This document shows, one piece after another, positions 18,910 through 25,769 of a stretch of 34,004 nucleotides of DNA. The notes beneath the pieces were generated by a model. The model searched no databases, was not told the origin of the DNA, and saw nothing but the letters and a program-made list of their open reading frames with translations. The position numbers were made by a program, and so were the translations under genes. Positions within the stretch are counted from its first letter, which is position 1. Every line of letters begins with the position of its first letter. The stretch comes from Candidatus Atribacteria bacterium (GTDB taxonomy: Bacteria > Atribacterota > Atribacteria > Atribacterales > JASGLU01), in assembly GCA_030156825.1 (NCBI GenBank), contig JASGLU010000019.1:1-34004 (forward strand). Direction: 5' to 3'.

Positions 18910-20475
18910 TTGTCGAAATTAGTGGTTATTCAAAGTTGGGGAGGAGGATGGTTAGAGGTGGAAAAGTATTTTTTGGTTTTAGATTGTGGTGCCACCAGTC
19001 TGCGGGCGGTAGCGATGGGGGAGAAGGGAGAAATTTTATCCATTGCTTCTTTACCCAATGCCCCTGAGAAACAAGCAGGCACTCCCGACTACCTTATCTG
19101 GGACCTGGAAGAAATATGGCAGAAACTTTGCCAGTCAACCCGTCAGGTAATATCTCAGGTGGAAGGAGAAATAGCGGCCATTACCGTGACCACTTTTGGG
19201 GCCGATGGGGCACCGATTAAAAAAGACGGCAGTTTAACTTATCCGGTGATTTCCTGGCAGTGTAACCGGACTTTAAAGTGGGTGAACAAAATTCCTTCTA
19301 TGATTGACCCCCGGGAAATTTTCCGTATTACCGGTTATCAGATTATTCCATTTAATACCCTTTTGAAGTTGCTCTGGTTGCGAGAGAATAACCCAGAATC
19401 TCTGGACCAAGCTGACACTTTTTTAATGATGCCCGGTTTGTTAAGTTTTAAACTTTGTGGAGAGAAAAGCATTGATTACTCAATTGCTTCTACTACTATG
19501 ATGTTTGATGTCGAGAACCGCACTTGGTCTCAGCGGTTACTTACTCTGGCCGGTATTGATTCCAACTTTTTTCCGTCCTTGATTCAACCGGGGGAAATCA
19601 TTGGACAGGTAACTAAAAAGGCGAGTGAAGAGACGGGGATTCCGACTGGGGTGCCGGTGGTGGCTTCTGGCCATGATACCCAGTTTGCTTTGATTGGCTC
19701 ACTGGCCAGTGAAAAAGAACTTGCTCTTAGTTCTGGCACTTGGGAGATCGCTGCCTTGCGAATCCCTTACTATCAGGATTCAGGCCTGGCTTTTGAATTG
19801 GGAATTTTAACCGAGCTGGATGCTGAAGCCGGTCTTTGGAACCCCCAAATGTTAATGGTAGCGGGCGGGGTAGTGGAGTGGGTACGCCGGAATCTGTTTT
19901 CCGATTTAAAAGATCGGTCGGATATTTACCAAATTATGATCAAAGAAGCTCAGTCGGTTTCTCCGGGCGCGGGAGGAGCAACTGTGGTGCCGGCTTTTAT
20001 GCCCTCAGGTCCTACCAAACCCTATCAAACCAAGGGAACGATTTTGGGATTGGGTTTAACCACCGATCGGGCTCAGATAGCTCGAGCCACCTTCGAGGGG
20101 TTATCTTTCCAGTTAAGACAAGCGATGGAAGCTTTGCAGGAAGTTTACTCTTTCCGACCGGAAGCGGTCCGAGCAGTGGGTGGAGGCTCTAAAAATACAC
20201 TTTGGAACCAAATTAGAGCAGATGTACTTAACTTACCGGTGGTAACTACCTCTTGTCAGGAAGCTACGGTTTTAGGAGCGACTATGTTTTCCATGATAGG
20301 CTCGGGTATGGTTAATTCCTTGGAAGAAGCAAAGCAAAAAATAACTCTCCAAACCCAGATTTGGGAACCTTCTTCTTGGGTTAGCCGCTACCAAGATATT
20401 TTTCAAGATTACCAGAAACTTCCTGGTTATTTAGCTCCTTATTATCGGGAACGGAATTCTAAAGAAACTCTTTAG
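18910..20475 (+). CDS. FGGY-family carbohydrate kinase, L-fuculokinase-like (start may be GTG 18958)
   Basis: FLVLDCGATSLRAVAMGEKGEI; TVTTFGADGAPIKKDGSLTYPVISWQCNRT; VVASGHDTQFALIGS; VGGGSKNTLWNQIRADVLNLPV; strong resemblance to FucK as I recall it. Confidence 0.85.
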   Translation: MSKLVVIQSWGGGWLEVEKYFLVLDCGATSLRAVAMGEKGEILSIASLPNAPEKQAGTPDYLIWDLEEIWQKLCQSTRQVISQVEGEIAAITVTTFGADGAPIKKDGSLTYPVISWQCNRTLKWVNKIPSMIDPREIFRITGYQIIPFNTLLKLLWLRENNPESLDQADTFLMMPGLLSFKLCGEKSIDYSIASTTMMFDVENRTWSQRLLTLAGIDSNFFPSLIQPGEIIGQVTKKASEETGIPTGVPVVASGHDTQFALIGSLASEKELALSSGTWEIAALRIPYYQDSGLAFELGILTELDAEAGLWNPQMLMVAGGVVEWVRRNLFSDLKDRSDIYQIMIKEAQSVSPGAGGATVVPAFMPSGPTKPYQTKGTILGLGLTTDRAQIARATFEGLSFQLRQAMEALQEVYSFRPEAVRAVGGGSKNTLWNQIRADVLNLPVVTTSCQEATVLGATMFSMIGSGMVNSLEEAKQKITLQTQIWEPSSWVSRYQDIFQDYQKLPGYLAPYYRERNSKETL

Positions 20476-20881
20476 CCAAATCTTCTACCGTTTGAATGAT
20501 GGTGTGGCATTTATCTCGTAAGTGGTTTTGCCGGTAAATTTTTAGACCTTCTTCCGTGTTTAGGGGTACTCCAATGAGATCGATACAATCGGTGTGCCCC
20601 AGCTTCTCTCCTACCTTTTTTAGGAAAGCTTCTACTCTTTGGTAGAGCTCATCTCGGGTTTTTTTATCCTGGGGGTCTCGTCGGCCATACTTGATTCCCA
20701 GGGCCATGACTGCTCCGGAAATTGCGCCACAGATTCGGCCAGTGTGACCAACTCCTCCTCCGAAGCCGGTAGCAATTTGGGGGAGGAGTTCATTTTGCAC
20801 TCCCAGATACTCTGCTAACCCCTGTAAAGTAGACTCAGCACAGTTAAATCCCTTATCATGAAAATCTGAGGCGGTAGCCAC
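20459..20881 (-). CDS. C_GCAxxG_C_C family protein
   Basis: FNCAESTLQGLAEYLG..ATGFGGGVGHTGRICGAISGAVMALGIKYGR..DCIDLIG. Confidence 0.85.
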   Translation of the reverse strand: MATASDFHDKGFNCAESTLQGLAEYLGVQNELLPQIATGFGGGVGHTGRICGAISGAVMALGIKYGRRDPQDKKTRDELYQRVEAFLKKVGEKLGHTDCIDLIGVPLNTEEGLKIYRQNHLRDKCHTIIQTVEDLAKEFL

Positions 20882-20894
20882 AAAATCACTTCCT

Positions 20895-21299
20895 TTAAAG
20901 TAGGTTTTTTTGCTTTAAATAGTTACCAAATTCTCGATCGGTTTGACTGATGTGGTTTATCAACCATTCCATAACCATTTGGTTGACCTGAACTACAAAC
21001 TGGAGGCTTGGCCCTTGTTCCTCAAAGCGGTTTTTGAGGGCGGAAAAACTCTGGGTGAAGTTTTGATGTTGAAGTCGATGGGTAGGAAGTTGGGGGTAAG
21101 CATGTTCGGTCATATATTGTTCTTCATCTTGGAAGTGGGTTATTACGTAGTCTTCCAGAAATTGGATAATGTTTCTCACCGCTTCTTTTCCTTTGCCTTG
21201 CCGGCAAGCCTCCATTAGCTGATCAACCTGTTTGATCAGTTGTTGGTGTTGGTGGTCAATTTTTGGTATCCCAATGGCCAAACTGTCATTCCATTTCAA
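20895..21299 (-). CDS. Bacteriohemerythrin
   Basis: MKWNDSLAIGIPKIDHQHQQLI; HFQDEEQYM; HRLQHQNF; HISQTDREFGNYL ligand pattern. Confidence 0.92.
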   Translation of the reverse strand: MKWNDSLAIGIPKIDHQHQQLIKQVDQLMEACRQGKGKEAVRNIIQFLEDYVITHFQDEEQYMTEHAYPQLPTHRLQHQNFTQSFSALKNRFEEQGPSLQFVVQVNQMVMEWLINHISQTDREFGNYLKQKNLL

Positions 21300-21328
21300 G
21301 TTTATCGCCTCCTGGGTAGAAGTTTAAT

Positions 21329-22120
21329 CTAAAATACAAATCGAACTGCTCCTCCATCAACTCCGATGGCGGTACCGGTGAGATAAGTTGCCTGGTTAGA
21401 ACACAAAAATGAGACCAAAGCCGCAACTTCTTCTGGCCTACCATATCTTTTCAAGGGGATTACCTCTTCTGCTTCCTGCTTGATAGTTGTTAGTGGCTGG
21501 CCGCTCCGAGTAGCCTTTTCTTCCAGTAATTGGATAGCTCGGTCGGTTGCGATTGAGCCTGGACAAACTACGTTAAAAAGAATATTTCGATGAGCATAGG
21601 CCCGAGAGAGACTTTTGGATAAAGCGTTCACTCCACTTCTTAACACGTTAGAGAGTAAAAGATTATCTATCGGTTCTTTAATCGAGGTGGAGGTTAGGTA
21701 AACCACTCTTCCCCAATTTTTGGTTTCCATCTGGGGAAGGAAAGCCTTGGTTAAGCGGATAGTGCTCATGAGAAGTGAATCAAACGACCGGTACCAGTCT
21801 TCCTCGGAAAGGGAAGAAAGATCACCGGGAGGTGGACCACCACTGTTTATTACTAAGATATCCACTCCCGAGAATTTGCGATTAATGTAACCTACCAGCT
21901 TTTGAATGTCTTCTCTGTTACCCAAATTGCAAGGGAAAAAATGACAGCTTTTACCTGTTTTCTCTTTAATTTCTTTTTGGGCTCTTTCCAGTTTAGCTTG
22001 AGAACGGGAAGAGAGAATGACTTGAGCGCCCTCCTGGGCTAATTCTTGAGCAACCGCTTTCCCTATTCCCTGACTGCTTGCGGTTACCAAAGCCACTTTG
22101 TTGGTTATTCCTAAGTCCAT
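21329..22120 (-). CDS. SDR-family oxidoreductase (3-oxoacyl-ACP-reductase-like) with non-canonical catalytic motif
   Basis: VALVTASSQGIGKAVAQELAQEGAQVILSSR; INSGGPPPGD; C-terminal LVSFLCSNQATYLTGTAIGVDGGAV; YxxxK position reads SNVLR. Confidence 0.9.
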   Translation of the reverse strand: MDLGITNKVALVTASSQGIGKAVAQELAQEGAQVILSSRSQAKLERAQKEIKEKTGKSCHFFPCNLGNREDIQKLVGYINRKFSGVDILVINSGGPPPGDLSSLSEEDWYRSFDSLLMSTIRLTKAFLPQMETKNWGRVVYLTSTSIKEPIDNLLLSNVLRSGVNALSKSLSRAYAHRNILFNVVCPGSIATDRAIQLLEEKATRSGQPLTTIKQEAEEVIPLKRYGRPEEVAALVSFLCSNQATYLTGTAIGVDGGAVRFVF

Positions 22121-22158
22121 TTTTTGCCTCCGTTTTTCATTTTATCCCCTGGTTGGTT

Positions 22159-22587
22159 CTAATATTGGTAAATTTCTTCATCATTCAAAACCCGCAAACC
22201 GCTTCTCTCTAAGATGCTTTGGGCGTGAGGTTGACTTTCTACTTGAATTATCAAAACCGACCGCTCGCCGGTTTTGACCACAAATCCGTAAGCATCTTCG
22301 ATATTAATTTGGTTTTGAGAAAGGATTTTGGCTATTTTATGTAGTCCTCCCGGTTGGTCTTCCATGATTACTGCGATAACCTCTTGTAAATAAGCCGGGA
22401 TATCGTGAGAATGTAAAAGTTCGTAAGCCTTCTGAGGTTGGTCTACTAAAAGTTTAATCACCCCAAAACCATTGGCACTGGAGATGGTAATTGCCCGCAA
22501 GTTAATTTGGTTTTGGGCTAAAATTCCGGTTATTTTTTCAATTCTTCCCGGCTTGTTTTCGGCAAAAACTGAAATTTGATAAGCCAT
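22159..22587 (-). CDS. Tandem ACT-domain protein
   Basis: Two ACT-like repeats: ISVFAENKPGRIEKITGILAQNQINLRAITI and IAVIMEDQPGGLHKIAKILSQNQINIEDAYG. Confidence 0.9.
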   Translation of the reverse strand: MAYQISVFAENKPGRIEKITGILAQNQINLRAITISSANGFGVIKLLVDQPQKAYELLHSHDIPAYLQEVIAVIMEDQPGGLHKIAKILSQNQINIEDAYGFVVKTGERSVLIIQVESQPHAQSILERSGLRVLNDEEIYQY

Positions 22588-22644
22588 TTATCTTTTCCTC
22601 CTTTCCTGCTGGAGATAATTGGTTCAAGCAGAAAGTTAGTTTAA

Positions 22645-23943
22645 TTATAACTTACGCTTATCGATCAGTCGAATAGCTTTTCCCTCTTGTGTAGGTAAGG
22701 TTCCTGGTTCTACCAAAACTACCTGGGGAGTTACCAGAATTTCAGCCCGTAGTTCATTGGTAATCCGCTCTCTTAACCTTTCCAGTTTGGGAAGCTCTCC
22801 GGCGAATAATTCGGGTTTTATTTCTACTTCTATTCGCATGATATCACGGTAATCCTCTCGTGAGAGTATAATCCGATAATTGGCACCTACTTCGGGAATA
22901 TTCATTAAAACTGTTTCTATTTGGTTAGGGAAAATATTGACTCCCCGGAAAATGAACATATCGTCGGCTCTCCCCTGTATGCGAGATATTCGAAGATGGG
23001 TTCGCCCACAAGGGCAGGGTTCTTGGTAGTAGAAGGCCAAATCCTTAGTTCGATAACGAAGGATAGGGGTGGCCTCCCTGTTTATGGTGGTTAAAATTAT
23101 TTCCCCTAATTCTCCCGGTTGGCAGGGAGTCAGGATTTTGGGGTTGACTATTTCGACCAAATAATAATCTTCCCAAAGATGCATACCTGTTTGGTAACCA
23201 CATTCAAAAGCTACTCCAGGTCCATTCATCTCCGATAAGCCGTAGGAGTTATAAGCTTTGGCTCCAAATGCTTGTTCCACTCTTTTGCGGGTGCCTTCAC
23301 TGTGCGGTTCGGCTCCCAGGAGAATAATATTAACATTAAAGTCGGTTTTAGGATCCAAGCCTTCGCTTTTGATTAAGTTTGATAAAAGGAGAGCATAGCT
23401 GGGGATAATATGAATAACCGTACTTTTAAAGTGCTTGAGGAACCAGATTTGCCTTTTACTGTTGCCGGCACCGATGGGGATAGTCATGGCTCCTAAACGC
23501 TCTGCTCCGTAGTGCATACCCAACCCACCGGTGAAAAGACCGTAGCTCATCATATTTTGAAAAATGTCATTTTTTCTTACTCCTACCGTAAACAGGGAAC
23601 GGGCCACCTGGTTAGACCAGCGAGCGAGGTCGGAAGCGGTATGGTAGATGACAGTCGGAGTACCGGTGGTTCCAGAGGAAGAGTGAAGTCGGACTACCTC
23701 TGTTAGAGGAACAGATAAAAATCCGAAAGGAAATCCTGAGCGTAAGTCTTCTTTGGTAGTAGGAGGAATGAATTGTAGGTCTTCTTTGGTTTTGATTAGT
23801 TCCGGTTTAATTTTTGCCTGAGCAAATAGTTTTCGGTAAAATGGGGTTTGAGCGGCTCTTTGTAAGGTTAACTTGAGTCGTTCTTGCTGAAGGGTTTTTA
23901 ACTCTTCAGGAGAGATGGTTTCTATTTCTTTTTCCCAATACAA
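22645..23943 (-). CDS. Phenylacetate-CoA ligase family (PaaK-like) adenylate-forming enzyme
   Basis: LHSSSGTTGTPTVIYHT; YGLSEMNGPGVAFEC; YRTKDLAFYYQEPCPCGRTHLRISRIQGRADDMFIFRGVNIFPNQIE. Confidence 0.93.
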   Translation of the reverse strand: MYWEKEIETISPEELKTLQQERLKLTLQRAAQTPFYRKLFAQAKIKPELIKTKEDLQFIPPTTKEDLRSGFPFGFLSVPLTEVVRLHSSSGTTGTPTVIYHTASDLARWSNQVARSLFTVGVRKNDIFQNMMSYGLFTGGLGMHYGAERLGAMTIPIGAGNSKRQIWFLKHFKSTVIHIIPSYALLLSNLIKSEGLDPKTDFNVNIILLGAEPHSEGTRKRVEQAFGAKAYNSYGLSEMNGPGVAFECGYQTGMHLWEDYYLVEIVNPKILTPCQPGELGEIILTTINREATPILRYRTKDLAFYYQEPCPCGRTHLRISRIQGRADDMFIFRGVNIFPNQIETVLMNIPEVGANYRIILSREDYRDIMRIEVEIKPELFAGELPKLERLRERITNELRAEILVTPQVVLVEPGTLPTQEGKAIRLIDKRKL

Positions 23944-23977
23944 CTTTAATTCTCCTTTCTTCTATCTTTTATAGCAT

Positions 23978-24006
23978 AATCTAACGCAAAAAAGGAATTA
24001 TTTCAA
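23978..24006 (-). promoter_or_regulatory. Possible promoter for the PaaK-ACT-SDR minus-strand run
   Basis: On the minus strand: TTGAAA-N17-TAGATT. Confidence 0.4.
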
Positions 24007-24115
24007 AGGATAAATACTATAGAGAAAGAGTAAGTTGCTTGCAAGAATTCATTAGGCGGGAATAATTGAGCTAAAAGGTAATTTCTTAAAGAGAGGTTTT
24101 TAATTATCTCTCGGG

Positions 24116-24121
24116 TATAAT
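24116..24121 (+). promoter_or_regulatory. Possible -10 element upstream of ccdA
   Basis: TATAAT; no convincing -35. Implies translation start at TTG 24159 (RBS gaaggagg) rather than 24129. Confidence 0.35.
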
Positions 24122-24158
24122 ATCTGTAGTGGAAAATACCCTGAAGGAGGAAACAAGG

Positions 24159-24887
24159 TTGGAATTGGAACTTAATTTGCTGGTAAGCTTTGCTGCTGGT
24201 TTTCTCTCTTTTCTTTCTCCCTGTGTTTTAGCTATTGCCCCAGCTTATATTGGTTATATTAGCGGAGTAGAATCTTTGGAAAAAGAGAGGAGAAAAGTAG
24301 TTTACCATACTCTTTTTTTTGTTTTGGGTTTCATTGGCGTGTTTGTGCTTTTGGGGATTGGTGCTTCTTTTTTAGGGAACTTCCTGTTTAAATATAAAAT
24401 TTGGTTTAACCGATTAGCCGGTTTAATAATTTTGATTTTTGGGTTGCAAGTTTTAGGAGTGCTAAAAATTCGCTGGTTATATCAAGAAAAAAGGTTGGCC
24501 CTGGGAGGTTCTGCTACTTGGGCTCAACTTAGAAGTTTTATCCTGGGAGTTTCCTTTGGCTTTGGATGGACTCCTTGTATTGGACCAATTCTGGGTTCTA
24601 TTCTACTTTATGTTTCTGTATATGCTCAGGTATGGGAAGGAGGAGTGCTGCTTTCTTTTTATGGGTTGGGATTAGCTTTGCCTTTTATCATTTTGGGAAT
24701 AGGCTGGGGGAAAGCGGTGGATTTTTTCCAAAGAGTTCGGAACAATGGCCGGACAATAGAAATCATTAGTGGTATTTTATTGATATTTTTAGGGGTAATT
24801 CTTATTCTGGGACAGATGGAAACTTTACTGAGCTGGACTGGATTAGATACAGTAGTTAGTCCCGAGAGTTTACTTCTGAAAGATTAA
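24159..24887 (+). CDS. ccdA: CcdA/DsbD-type thiol-disulfide transmembrane protein (track ORF starts at 24129)
   Basis: LVSFAAGFLSFLSPCVLAIAPAYIGYISG and LGVSFGFGWTPCIGPILGSIL: paired-Cys TM halves. Confidence 0.9.
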   Translation: MELELNLLVSFAAGFLSFLSPCVLAIAPAYIGYISGVESLEKERRKVVYHTLFFVLGFIGVFVLLGIGASFLGNFLFKYKIWFNRLAGLIILIFGLQVLGVLKIRWLYQEKRLALGGSATWAQLRSFILGVSFGFGWTPCIGPILGSILLYVSVYAQVWEGGVLLSFYGLGLALPFIILGIGWGKAVDFFQRVRNNGRTIEIISGILLIFLGVILILGQMETLLSWTGLDTVVSPESLLLKD

Positions 24888-24953
24888 ACCTTTAAGTTAT
24901 AGTAGAATATAATTTGCTTTAAGTTTACTCGAGGCAGGAGGACAGGATAAATC

Positions 24954-25769
24954 GTGCCGTTTACTAAAAAAAGTCGAATTAGATCTTTTGCCAGTGTGTC
25001 TAAAAGGTTGAATCTGTCTAATCGGGTTTATCGGGGGGTGATGGCTATCCCGGTGGACAAAATTGTAGGCAGTGTTGGTCGGGCAGCTGATTTGGGAGCA
25101 GGTTTTCGACTGAAGCGCCCTGATGCCCGCTATTACAGAATCCGGAAAGCTATGGAGAAAGGAGAGATACTTCCTCCTATTATTGTTTATCAGGTAGGAG
25201 ATGAATACTATGTGTTGGATGGCAACCATCGGGTTGCGGTGGCAAAAGAATTAGGTATGGAATTTATCGATGCTGAAGTTATCGAATTTTTCCCAGCCCC
25301 TAAAAGAGAAAGTCGAGCTCTTCGTAAGAAAAGGGAAGAGTTCGAAAAATTAACCGGTTTGACTGCTATTGATGCCGGTGAACCTCGTCATTATGATTCC
25401 TTTTTGAACTATATTAAAGATTATGCTGAAAATATGAAGCGATCTTTAGGGAGAGAAGTTCCTTTGCAAGAAGCAGCTCTCAATTGGTTTTTGGGGGTCT
25501 ATACCCCGGTAGTGCAAGCGATAGTAGAGCGAGGTCTGGAAGAAATTTTTCCGAAAAAAAGTTTGGCCGATATTTTTGCCTTTGTTCAAGACTATAAATG
25601 GTATAAAAGTCAAAAAGAGGGCTATGATATCGGCTTTGATCGGGCTTTAGAGGGCTTTATTCAAGAGATAGCAGGTAAAAAGGAGCACGATCAGATAGAA
25701 CAGAGAACTTTGGTCCAAAAAATGGAAGGGTTACTTGAGGAGGTTTTGCCATGGCTGAAAAAGGAGTAG
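24954..25769 (+). CDS. ParB/sulfiredoxin-like domain protein, possibly DUF4032-type
   Basis: RYYRIRKAMEKGEILPPIIVYQVGDEYYVLDGNHRVAVAKELGMEFIDAEVIEF is a ParB-N/Srx-like GxHR motif; uncharacterised C-terminal half. Confidence 0.75.
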   Translation: MPFTKKSRIRSFASVSKRLNLSNRVYRGVMAIPVDKIVGSVGRAADLGAGFRLKRPDARYYRIRKAMEKGEILPPIIVYQVGDEYYVLDGNHRVAVAKELGMEFIDAEVIEFFPAPKRESRALRKKREEFEKLTGLTAIDAGEPRHYDSFLNYIKDYAENMKRSLGREVPLQEAALNWFLGVYTPVVQAIVERGLEEIFPKKSLADIFAFVQDYKWYKSQKEGYDIGFDRALEGFIQEIAGKKEHDQIEQRTLVQKMEGLLEEVLPWLKKE

